Part shown: positions 1 to 5,890 of the stretch, piece after piece
Layout of the letters: every line of letters starts with the position of its first letter
How positions within the stretch are numbered: the first letter of the stretch is position 1
Assembly (NCBI GenBank): GCA_964555565.1
Contig: CAZKTF010000099.1
Span: forward strand, 1 to 12,451
Reading direction: 5' to 3'
Source of the DNA: CAZKTF01 sp964555565
GTDB lineage: Bacteria > Planctomycetota > JAJSAM01 > JAKLKS01
DNA: 12,451 nucleotides
Notes under the pieces: model-generated
The model's input: only the letters and a program-made list of their open reading frames with translations
Told to the model about the DNA's origin: nothing
The model's database searches: none
Program-made: the position numbers and the translations under genes

Positions 1-304
1 CCCCCCGAACCGGACAAATCCGTGAGCCCCTATGTCAGGAGGTCTGGACTCGGGCTCGCGGGAGCAACGGCCGCCCAGCCCTCCCGGGCGCTCGGAGTCC
101 GCGCGAGGACGGGAGGACGCCCATGGATTGTCCTGGAATCCACACCCCGGCACCCGCTCCACCCCTCCCGCACCCGCTCCGAAAAACAAAAAGGTGTCTG
201 ACTCCGTACCTTCTCCCGGTACGTACTGAGAGTTGACGGGCGATCAGGTGCAGTCGAGCAGGCCCCGCTGGTAGGCGTGGGTAGGAACAGGTTCGGAGGT
301 CGCC
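1..304. other. Non-coding stretch upstream of the orphan gene
   Basis: No convincing gene is visible here. Open frames on both strands are rich in Pro, Ser and Arg and look like chance frames in GC-rich DNA. The stretch includes an A-rich patch at 181-192 followed by a palindromic repeat at 191-223 (listed separately). A TTGACG hexamer at 233-238 could be a -35 box, but no good -10 box sits at the right distance. A GGAGG at 295-299 is the ribosome binding site of the next gene. The region could be the decayed flank of a mobile segment. Confidence 0.5.
191..223. repeat. Short palindromic repeat (REP-like)
   Basis: After an A-rich run (181-192) the sequence forms two overlapping weak hairpins. 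AAGGT at 191-195 can pair with the downstream ACCTT, extended by two G-T wobbles. CGTACC at 205-210 pairs perfectly with GGTACG at 218-223 across a 7-base loop. An A-tract followed by GGTGTCTGACTCCGTACC resembles, from memory, dispersed REP-type repeats seen in many environmental bacterial genomes. That resemblance is recollection and was not searched. The hairpin could alternatively end transcription of a gene lying left of the window. Confidence 0.4.
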
Positions 305-814
305 GTGGGTGACCCGAGCGGGCGCGGTTCTCCGGGGGCTGAATGGAGGACTCTCGCGGAGTACGGCGTGGCGGGCGAGCCGGCGGTTGTGTGCGACTCG
401 AAGAGTGGCGCCGTGAGCCGTGCGGACGTGGGCACGGATGTCGCTGTAGAGATATACCGCTTTCGCCAGGGAGGGAATGTTCTTTGGGAGTACTCGCTTG
501 CGCGCATCGATCCTGAGGCGGCATTCGTGAGAATGCGACCATTGGGGGCGTTCCGAGTTCAAAGGGCACTGTGCTGCATCGTAGAGCTCTGGAAGGACAT
601 CGAACTGTGGTATGTCGCACAAGATGCACAGGGGAGGACGATCAGGGACAATCTGGAACTCTCGCTGGAAGCGGAGGTCGGAGACGTGGAGTCCGTAGAG
701 GCGATCGTCGAGTCGGGGGCTTGCAGGGTGATCCTCCGGTGGAGAGCAGGAGGGACGACGGAGGTGCGAGTCTCGCAGGGGCCGGATGGCCGCATGGTAA
801 GAGTTGCGCCGTAG
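305..814 (+). CDS. Hypothetical protein, 169 aa, no recognised family
   Basis: I do not recognise this protein. It begins with GTG at 305, five bases after a GGAGG (295-299), which supports the start. The sequence is mixed, with several Trp, Cys, Ile and acidic residues, and is predicted soluble with no signal peptide or membrane segment. The C-terminal half reads like beta strands, for example CRVILRWRAGG followed by TEVRVSQGPDG. Codon use is less biased toward G/C at third positions than in genes beyond 2649, suggesting foreign or decaying DNA. The TAG stop (812-814) lies directly against the first base of the IS10-like element at 815, so the gene may have been truncated by that insertion, although no frame into the element is needed. 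Existence is fairly likely; function is unknown. Confidence 0.55.
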   Translation: MGDPSGRGSPGAEWRTLAEYGVAGEPAVVCDSKSGAVSRADVGTDVAVEIYRFRQGGNVLWEYSLARIDPEAAFVRMRPLGAFRVQRALCCIVELWKDIELWYVAQDAQGRTIRDNLELSLEAEVGDVESVEAIVESGACRVILRWRAGGTTEVRVSQGPDGRMVRVAP

Positions 815-831
815 CTGAGGCATCCCCTCAT
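815..831 (+). repeat. Left terminal inverted repeat of IS10-like element
   Basis: CTGAGGCATCCCCTCAT. It matches the right end in inverted orientation at 15 of 17 positions and matches the remembered IS10 end except at positions 6-7. The transposase remnant's stop codon (828-830, minus strand) lies inside it. Confidence 0.85.
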
Positions 832-1307
832 ACCGGCCCTCCGATGAAATCATGGAGGGGGACATTCTGGGCCAGCTCGTGAAACAGGTTGAGGAGCGGG
901 ATTGCGAAGGCGGCCAGCACGGCCACCCCGACGGCGTACTTCCTCCCCTGCGTCACGAGCGAGAGCACCACGGTGGCCTGGTCGGTGACCGGGTACTCCG
1001 TGCAGTCCATTGCCAGCGACACGGCCTCCCGGTCCCCGACGATCACCCGCATGTAGACGGCCATCTCCTCGGCGAGATCGACCCCGTCGTTGCTCAGCAG
1101 CCGGTCGATCTGCTTGATGCAGTGCTTGGGGCTCTTGCCGGTGACGGCGGCGAGACTCCGGCCAATCTCCGCGATGGAGGCCCGCGGGGCATGGTACACG
1201 CCCACGGTCGCCAGCGAGAGCGACAGCAGGCGCTTGGCATGGAGGACGGGCCCGAAGTCGGGCTCCAGGAACCGGTAAACCGTGCTGCGGCTGAGGATTG
1301 TGGTCAT
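828..1307 (-). pseudogene. IS10-type transposase, internally deleted remnant (159 aa)
   Basis: Residues 21-126 resemble the N-terminal part of IS10 transposase (about 402 aa). The matching stretches are a LHxKRLxSL-like segment, an AEIGRSL helix, a K..IKQIDRLL segment, and MDCTEYP around Asp101. That Asp corresponds to the first catalytic Asp of the DDE triad, which IS10 has as VDWSD. Just after GRKYAV the match ends. The last ~33 residues (GVAVLAAFAIPLL onward) read like a hydrophobic C-terminal helix that could be the original C-terminus fused in frame. The second Asp and the Glu of the triad are missing, so it cannot catalyse transposition. It keeps a start codon (ATG, 1305-1307) and could in principle yield a DNA-binding inhibitory fragment. 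Confidence 0.8.
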
Positions 1308-1335
1308 GGCCAGAACGTAGGATCACCCCGCGACA

Positions 1336-1352
1336 ATGAGGGGATCACTCAG
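1336..1352 (-). repeat. Right terminal inverted repeat of IS10-like element
   Basis: Reverse complement reads CTGAGTGATCCCCTCAT, pairing with 815-831 at 15 of 17 positions. It lies about 28 bp upstream of the transposase start, the position expected for the promoter-side end of an IS10-type element. Confidence 0.85.
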
Positions 1353-1423
1353 GTGGTCCAGGTGTAGTCAAGCCGAGAAGCATGCTTGGAACTGCCGGGG
1401 ACTTGCGACGACCTCCCACGCGC

Positions 1424-1744
1424 CTACTCCGGGTTGCCGGGAAGTCGCATTCTCCGCGGTCTCCCGCGATCGCGTCTCGCGGCGACGGGGGCGGAGGGGG
1501 AGAGGCGCCCCTTGAAGCGGAAGTAGAAGGAGAGCAGGCGCTCGAGGTGGGCGTCGGCCTCGCGGGACCTGTCGTTGAAGGCGATGGCCTCCTTGCCGAC
1601 CATGAGCGCCGCGTAGGCCGGCTTGGAGCCTTCGGAGGCCGCGGTCTCGCGGACGCAGTCGGGGTCGAGGGTGTTGACCTGGACGGAGCCCTCCCGGTAG
1701 CGGCCGTGGAGGACGCCGCCCTCGTCGAAGGGAGAGCCGAGAGG
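1424..1744 (-). pseudogene. C-terminal remnant of a GHKL/HSP90-like ATPase gene (tentative)
   Basis: A minus-strand frame ending at TAG (1424-1426) reads as real protein: GSPFDEGGVLHGRYREGSV, then VNTLDPDCV, KPAYAALMVGKEAIAFND and LERLLSFYFRFKG. Third positions are almost all G or C. There is no in-frame ATG, GTG or TTG near the beginning; the frame runs straight into the promoter area of the toxin-antitoxin operon. It is therefore a gene end without a head. The VNTLxPD segment recalls, from memory, C-terminal regions of HSP90-like ATP-binding proteins. A second remnant at 2463-2640 on the same strand looks like the N-terminus of the same kind of protein, which supports one split gene. Family assignment is tentative; being a real coding fragment is fairly secure. 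Confidence 0.5.
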
Positions 1745-1763
1745 TGATACAATGTGTGTACAA
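1725..1763 (+). promoter_or_regulatory. Putative promoter and operator of the antitoxin-doc operon
   Basis: TACAAT at 1748-1753 is a good -10 box (5 of 6). TCGAAG at 1725-1730, 17 bp upstream, is a weak -35 box. TACAA occurs twice (1748-1752 and 1759-1763), 11 bp or one helical turn apart, overlapping the start region. Such a direct repeat over the -10 box is a plausible site for autorepression by the AbrB-like antitoxin, as is usual for toxin-antitoxin operons. The operator role is inference. Confidence 0.4.
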
Positions 1764-1780
1764 CCCGTGGAGGCCCCGAC

Positions 1781-2014
1781 ATGGCCATCGTGAAGAGCCT
1801 CACCCGGCACGGCAACAGCTGGGCCCTCGTCCTGGACAAGGCACTGCTCGAGATCCTGGACATCGGGCCCGAGACGAGCCTGTCCATCACCACGGACGGG
1901 CGGACGTTCAACGTGGCTCCGCTGGCCGGGGGGAAGCGCCGCAAGCGCCTCGCGGCGGCGATCCGGGGCGTGAACCGCCAACACGGTCCCGTCCTTCGCC
2001 GCCTCGCGAAGTAG
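1781..2014 (+). CDS. AbrB/MazE-type antitoxin of a Doc module
   Basis: This 77-aa protein has the swapped-hairpin AbrB/SpoVT-type DNA-binding fold. The signature covers residues 1-50: KSLTRHGNSWALVLDK, then LLEILDIGPETSLSIT and TDGRTFNV. The Lys/Arg-rich C-terminal 30 residues (GGKRRKRLAAAIRG onward) would be the toxin-binding tail. The expected role is to neutralise the Doc toxin encoded 18 bp downstream and to repress its own operon. I chose ATG 1781 because GTGGAGG (1767-1773) lies 7 bases upstream and the protein then starts right at the domain (MAIVKSLTR). An in-frame GTG at 1754 would add nine unlikely residues. Family assignment is secure; the biological role is inferred from the pairing. 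Confidence 0.88.
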   Translation: MAIVKSLTRHGNSWALVLDKALLEILDIGPETSLSITTDGRTFNVAPLAGGKRRKRLAAAIRGVNRQHGPVLRRLAK

Positions 2015-2032
2015 CCACCCCCCGGGGATTCC

Positions 2033-2467
2033 ATGCAGCCCCTGTTCCTCGGTGTCGCCGAGGTCCTCGAGATCCACGTCGATCAGATCGCCCGGTACGG
2101 CGGTTCCGCCGGCGTCAGGGACCTCGGGCTGCTCGAATCCGCGGTTGCCATGCCGACGGCATCGTTCGGCGGCGTCTTCGCCCACCCCACCGTGTTCGAC
2201 ATGGCGGCCGCCTACCTGTTCCACATCGCCAGGAACCATCCCTTCGTGGACGGCAACAAGCGAACGGCGCTCGCAGCGGCCCTCGTCTTCCTCCGTCTAA
2301 ACCGGATCGAGATCACCGTGGAGGAGGAGGAGGAGGAGTACGACATGGTCATCCGGACGGCCAAGGGCGAGACCGGCAAGGACGCGATCGCGGCCTTCCT
2401 CCGCGGGCACACCCGGAGGCCGGCCCGCCGGAAGCCCCGCCGCCGAGGTGGGATGAAGGAGGAATGA
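2033..2467 (+). CDS. doc: Doc-family toxin (Fic fold)
   Basis: This 144-aa protein belongs to the Doc (death on curing) branch of the Fic family. The catalytic loop HPFVDGNKRT lies at residues 69-78: His69, Phe71, Asp73, Asn75, Lys76 and Arg77. The Lys where Fic AMPylases have Gly marks Doc. Phage P1 Doc uses this loop to phosphorylate elongation factor Tu and stop translation. The N-terminal segment (EVLEIHVDQIARYGG, then GVRDLGLLESAV) is typical of the family. The start ATG 2033 has only a weak GGGG upstream, so it is probably coupled to the antitoxin 18 bp before it. Two oddities are a run of Glu residues at about 97-102, encoded by repeated GAG, and a basic C-terminal extension (RRPARRKPRRR) beyond the usual end. 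All loop residues are present, so it is likely active. Confidence 0.9.
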   Translation: MQPLFLGVAEVLEIHVDQIARYGGSAGVRDLGLLESAVAMPTASFGGVFAHPTVFDMAAAYLFHIARNHPFVDGNKRTALAAALVFLRLNRIEITVEEEEEEYDMVIRTAKGETGKDAIAAFLRGHTRRPARRKPRRRGGMKEE

Positions 2468-2640
2468 CCCGCCTCCGCCTGCGGGCCCGCCGCGGCCGCC
2501 GCCCGGCCGCGCGCGAGCGCCTTCGCGTGCTCGTCGAGCGCGCTGCTGACGTGCTCCTTGACGGCGTCCGCGGGGCCGCGGTAGAGCGTGCCGAGCCACG
2601 GGAGCGCGTTGGCGACGTGGAGCCGGGACGCGTTACGATC
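2463..2640 (-). pseudogene. N-terminal remnant of a GHKL/HSP90-like ATPase gene (tentative)
   Basis: The minus-strand frame reads RNASRLHVANALPWLGTLYR, then GPADAVKEHVSSALDEH and AKALARGRAAAA, with nearly every third base G or C. No start codon is in frame upstream, so the head is damaged. The LYxxPxxAVKEHVxxALDE pattern resembles the first helix (N-box) of GHKL/HSP90-type ATPases, where E..xxN.xxD binds magnesium and ATP. Here the Asn position is Ser (AGC; one base from AAC), fitting an inactive remnant. It ends where the Doc gene's stop lies (2465-2467). With the C-terminal remnant at 1424-1744 on the same strand, it suggests a single gene whose middle was replaced by the toxin-antitoxin module. 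The reading is tentative. Confidence 0.4.
2634..2639 (+). promoter_or_regulatory. Putative -10 box of the esterase gene
   Basis: TACGAT ends 9 bases before the ATG at 2649, with a weak TTGGCG (2609-2614) 19 bp upstream. No purine-rich ribosome binding site precedes the start, so a very short or absent leader is suggested. Confidence 0.3.
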
Positions 2641-2648
2641 GCGGGCCC

Positions 2649-4745
2649 ATGGCGCGCCGCGTTCTCCCCGCCCTCCTCCTCCTCGCCCTCGGGCTCCCGG
2701 CCGGGGCCTCGGCCGAGGTCGCGCTGGTCGGCGGGAAGCCCCTCAAGGGGTCCTTCTTCGACGACGGGAACGAGGTCGTCTACAACCCCTGGAACTCGCG
2801 CAACCCGAAGATGACGTGGCAGGTGCAGCGGTTCCCGAAGGGGAGGGTGAAGGACGTCCGCCCCTCGGAGACCCCGGAGGAGGAGTACTGCCGGCGGGCC
2901 TACGAGGCGCGCGCGGGGGAGGCGGCGGCCCACCGGGAACTGGCGGCCTGGTGCACGTCGAAGAAGCTCGCGCCGCTGGCCGCGCGGGAGTGGGAGCGCG
3001 CGCTCGAGTGCGACCCGCAGGACGCCGAGGCGCGGAAGGCGCTGGGCGAGGAGGGCGTGCGCGCGGTGCTCCGCCGGAACCCGCGGGCGAACCCGGCCCT
3101 GGGAGAACTCCTCAAGCAGTACCTCGAGAGCGAGAACGCGGCCACCCGGCGCGTGCTGTTCGAGCGCGCGGTGAAGGAGCACGGGCTCGACCTCCCGGCG
3201 ACCTGCCTCGAGCGCGCGTGGCGGAGCGGGCGGCGCCCGAAGGCGCGCACGGACGACGTCCCGCTGACGCTGCGCTCGAAGACGGTCAAGGGCCCCGAGG
3301 GGGTCCTCTACACGATGTTCGTGCCCTCGACCTACGACCCGCTGCGGCCGACGCCGCTCCTGGTGGGGCTCCACGGGGGCGGGCAGGCCGGCAAGGACGG
3401 GAAGGAGGTGGTGGGGAGCGGCCCCTCCGCCATGAACTTCTACACCGGGATCGCCGAGGAGCACGGCTGGCTCGTGGCCTGTCCCACGGCGATCCAGGCC
3501 CCCTGGAACGCGGAGCCGAACGGGCCTTTCCTCGACGCGATGCTCGCCGAGCTGGGGTTCCTCTACAACGTGGACCTGAACCGGGTCTACCTCACGGGGC
3601 ACTCCATGGGCGGGTACGGGACCTGGCACTGGGGCCCGGAGTGGGCGGAGCGCTGGGCCGCCATCTCCCCGATGGCGGGGGGTGGTGGACCGGCCGCGGA
3701 CAGACTCCAGGACACCCGCACCTTCGTGTTCGTCTTCCACGGGGCCGACGACAACGTCGTGGGGGTGCAGGGCGATCGCGCCGCGGCCGAGGTCCTCCTC
3801 AAGAACGGGAACGACTTCGCCTACACGGAGCTCGGCGGCGTGGGCCACGGCTGCCCGGAGGAGGTCCTTCGCGAGATGGCCGACTGGTTCGAGGTGAAGC
3901 GCCTGGCGGTGCGGCGCGGCGGGAAGAACTTCGTCCGGAGCGACGAGGTCCGCTCCTCCTTCCTCGAGAAGCCGACGAAGGAGGAGAAGGACTACCTCGG
4001 GAGCCCGGAACTGCCCGACCCGAAGGCGGCCGCGGAGACGCCCGAGGACCGCCGCGCGCGCCTCCTCGGCGAGCTCCGGCTCGGGGGGGGTCGGGCGGAG
4101 CAGGCCGCGGCCGCGGTCGGCGAGGCGAAGGACGCGAAGCTCCTGGACCCGGTGGCCGCGCTGTTGCGGAACGCGAAGAACCCCGTGGACGTCCGCTCCG
4201 CCGCGGCGAAGGCGCTCGGCGGCCTCGCGATGCCCGGGGGGCTGGCCGCGCTCGAGGGTGCGCTGGGCGACGAGAGCGACCCGGTCTACCTCGCGGCCCT
4301 CCACGGGGTCGAGGCCGTGGCCGACCGCAGGTCCGGCCCGGCCCTCCTCAAGGCCCTCGACTTCCAGGCCCGCCGGTTCGCGGACAAGCTCCAGGGCGCG
4401 GGGATGGACTTCTCCGACTACGAGGGGCGCTGCGCCGCGCTCGGCGCCACGGCGAAGGCCGCGGGGGCGCTGTCCGAGGGGGCCGCGGCCGTGGGCCGCA
4501 TCCACGCCTGCGTCGTGAAGCCGGTGCTCGAGGCGCGGATCCAGGTGCCGGAGAGCACCCGGGTGGGGCAGTTCCCGAAGGTCGTGAAGGCGCGGCTCGG
4601 CAGGGAGACCGCGGAGGCGCTCGGGCGGACCGGCCACGCGACGGCGGTCCCGGTCCTCAGGGCGGTGAAGGACCTGTTCCCGGGAGACGGGGACGTCGGG
4701 GCCGCATGCGACGAGGCCCTGGCGAAGGTCGGCGCGGGGAAGTAA
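2649..4745 (+). CDS. Secreted serine esterase/alpha-beta hydrolase with HEAT repeats
   Basis: This 698-aa exported protein starts with a signal peptide (residues 1-22: RR, a Leu/Ala core, then ASA before EV). Residues 23-200 form a charged region of uncertain fold, possibly helical repeats. Residues 205-420 are an alpha/beta hydrolase of the feruloyl esterase/polyhydroxybutyrate depolymerase/phospholipase type. Visible elements are the oxyanion motif LHGGG (241-245), nucleophile Ser319 in GHSMGG (317-322), an acid in FHGADD (Asp367 or 368) and His400 in GVGHG. Residues 460-690 contain Ala/Leu-rich helical repeats of HEAT type (KALGGLAMPGGLAALEGAL and similar), probably for protein binding. 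Substrate is unknown; the family hydrolyses esters outside the cytoplasm. The gene's last 40 bp overlap the start of the glycosyltransferase, implying one transcript. Confidence 0.88.
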   Translation: MARRVLPALLLLALGLPAGASAEVALVGGKPLKGSFFDDGNEVVYNPWNSRNPKMTWQVQRFPKGRVKDVRPSETPEEEYCRRAYEARAGEAAAHRELAAWCTSKKLAPLAAREWERALECDPQDAEARKALGEEGVRAVLRRNPRANPALGELLKQYLESENAATRRVLFERAVKEHGLDLPATCLERAWRSGRRPKARTDDVPLTLRSKTVKGPEGVLYTMFVPSTYDPLRPTPLLVGLHGGGQAGKDGKEVVGSGPSAMNFYTGIAEEHGWLVACPTAIQAPWNAEPNGPFLDAMLAELGFLYNVDLNRVYLTGHSMGGYGTWHWGPEWAERWAAISPMAGGGGPAADRLQDTRTFVFVFHGADDNVVGVQGDRAAAEVLLKNGNDFAYTELGGVGHGCPEEVLREMADWFEVKRLAVRRGGKNFVRSDEVRSSFLEKPTKEEKDYLGSPELPDPKAAAETPEDRRARLLGELRLGGGRAEQAAAAVGEAKDAKLLDPVAALLRNAKNPVDVRSAAAKALGGLAMPGGLAALEGALGDESDPVYLAALHGVEAVADRRSGPALLKALDFQARRFADKLQGAGMDFSDYEGRCAALGATAKAAGALSEGAAAVGRIHACVVKPVLEARIQVPESTRVGQFPKVVKARLGRETAEALGRTGHATAVPVLRAVKDLFPGDGDVGAACDEALAKVGAGK

Positions 4746-5848
4746 GGCTCCTGACACCCGCCATCCCGCCCGCGCCCCGCCGCCGACCGCCGCACGCGCG
4801 CCCCGGGGACCGCCTCCGGGTCCTCCTCCTCTCGCCGGTCCTCGGGCGGGGGGGGAACGCCACCACCGCGCGGCGGATCGCCGCGGGGCTCCGCGCCCGC
4901 GGCGTCCGCGTGCGGCTCCTGGCGTCGCAGGCACCGGGCTTTCCGGAGCGGCTCGGGCGCGCGCTCCGGGACCTCAGGCCCCACCTCGTCCACGCGTTCC
5001 ACGCGCGCAAGGGCGGAGCCGCCTACCTCCGCCACGCCCTCCCGGAGGACCCGCCGCTCGTGGTGACGCTGACGGGCACCGAGGTCCACCGGGACCTCGC
5101 GGACCCGGAGCGCGCGGACGAGGTGCGGGAGGCGCTGCTGGCGGCCCGGGCGGTCCTCTCCCACGGCCGGGCGCTGCTGGCGGCGGCGGAGGCCGCGGTC
5201 CCGGCCGTCCGCGGCCGGACGCTGCTGGTGCCGAAGGGAGTCCTCCTCCCGCGGCGGCGGCCGGGGTACGACCCGCGCCGGGTGGCGCGCCTCCCGCGCG
5301 ACGCCTTCGTCTTCCTCCTCCCGGCAGGGGTGCGCGAGGTGAAGGACCCGGCCTTTGCCGTGGAGCCCCTCGCGCGCCTCAGGGCCGAGGAGCCCCGCGT
5401 GGCCTTCCTCCACGCGGGGGAGGGGATCGAGCCGGCAGCCGGGGAGGCGCTCCGCGCAGCGCTCCGCGGGAGGCCCTGGGCGCGGAGCCTCGGGGCCGTC
5501 CCCCTCGCGCGGATGGGGTCGCTCTACGCCGCCGCGGACGTCGTACTCAACACCTCGCGGGCGGAGGGGCTCGCCAACTCCCTCCTCGAGGCGCAGGCAG
5601 CGGGGCGGCCGGTGCTCGCCTCCGACATCCCGGCGAACCGCGAGGCGGTCCCCCCCGGCCGCACGGGGCTCCTCTACCGCGCGGGGGACGCGGGGTCGTT
5701 CCTCCGCGCGGCGCGGAGGCTGCTCCGGGACGCGCGCCTCCGGGCGCGCCTCGGCCGCGCGGGGAGGGCCCGCGCGGAGCGGAACTTTTCGCCCGACGCC
5801 GAGGCCGACGCCCTGGTCGCGGCCTACCGGCGGGTGGTGGCGGGGTAA
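4706..5848 (+). CDS. GT4-family glycosyltransferase, GLT1D1/SenB-like
   Basis: This 380-aa retaining glycosyltransferase has two Rossmann-like halves. The N-terminal half begins at about residue 36 (RLRVLLLSP) and carries GNATTA (50-55), HARKGG (99-104) and LTGTEVHRDL (122-131). The C-terminal half has GVREVKDP (208-215) and the GT4 E-x7-E motif EGLANSLLE (Glu287, Glu295), which contacts the nucleotide-sugar. Together these motifs recall animal GLT1D1 and bacterial selenosugar synthase SenB rather than ordinary lipopolysaccharide transferases. No SenA or SenC gene lies in the window, so selenoneine synthesis is not supported. Sugar donor and acceptor are unknown. ATG 4706 is the only standard start in frame; it overlaps the esterase by 40 bp and adds ~35 Pro/Arg-rich residues. 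CTG 4751 is an alternative. Confidence 0.82.
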   Translation: MRRGPGEGRRGEVRLLTPAIPPAPRRRPPHARPGDRLRVLLLSPVLGRGGNATTARRIAAGLRARGVRVRLLASQAPGFPERLGRALRDLRPHLVHAFHARKGGAAYLRHALPEDPPLVVTLTGTEVHRDLADPERADEVREALLAARAVLSHGRALLAAAEAAVPAVRGRTLLVPKGVLLPRRRPGYDPRRVARLPRDAFVFLLPAGVREVKDPAFAVEPLARLRAEEPRVAFLHAGEGIEPAAGEALRAALRGRPWARSLGAVPLARMGSLYAAADVVLNTSRAEGLANSLLEAQAAGRPVLASDIPANREAVPPGRTGLLYRAGDAGSFLRAARRLLRDARLRARLGRAGRARAERNFSPDAEADALVAAYRRVVAG

Positions 5849-5850
5849 GG

Positions 5851-5890
5851 CCCGCGCCTACGGCGGGCGGGGCAAGCCCCGCGCCTACCC
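5851..5890. repeat. GC-rich palindromic repeat between convergent genes
   Basis: CCGCGCCTAC occurs twice (about 5852-5861 and 5879-5888). Between and overlapping the copies, GCGGGGC (5867-5873) and GCCCCGC (5876-5882) form a perfect 7-bp hairpin around AA. It lies just after the glycosyltransferase stop and includes the minus-strand helicase stop codon (5885-5887). It may act as a bidirectional terminator, though no T-run follows, or be a dispersed REP element that recruited the gene end. Confidence 0.5.

Larger units (their letters stand above)
815..1352 (-). mobile_element. Internally deleted IS10-like element (IS4 family)
   Basis: The element is bounded by 17-bp terminal inverted repeats. 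The left end reads CTGAGGCATCCCCTCAT (815-831) and the right end, reverse complemented, reads CTGAGTGATCCCCTCAT (1336-1352); they differ at only two bases. This nearly matches the known IS10 terminus (CTGAGAGATCCCCTCAT). A transposase fragment with IS10-like sequence lies between them on the minus strand. Full IS10 is about 1.33 kb, so this 538-bp copy has lost about 0.8 kb internally while keeping both ends, like a miniature element that a related transposase could move in trans. The 9 bases on either side (gcgccgtag and gtggtccag) do not match, so no target duplication is visible; the insertion may be old or rearranged. Confidence 0.85.

Noticed and set aside
806..1361. Nine-base target duplication expected around an IS10-like element
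   Set aside because: The flanking 9-mers (gcgccgtag and gtggtccag) do not match, so I do not claim a duplication.
2464..2648. Plus-strand frame starting ATG at 2464, overlapping the Doc stop by ATGA
   Set aside because: The product is Arg/Ala-rich without recognisable features and runs on into the esterase in another frame. The opposite strand reads much more like protein.
2349..4934. 861-residue minus-strand open frame
   Set aside because: It lies opposite the esterase and is made of Arg/Gly/Pro/Ala-rich sequence with no motifs, whereas the plus strand has a signal peptide and full catalytic residues. Long antisense frames are expected in such GC-rich DNA.
4706..5848. Selenoneine biosynthesis locus based on SenB-like glycosyltransferase motifs
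   Set aside because: Neither a SenA-like nor a SenC-like gene is nearby, and the same motifs occur in GLT1D1-like proteins. Only the family resemblance is kept.
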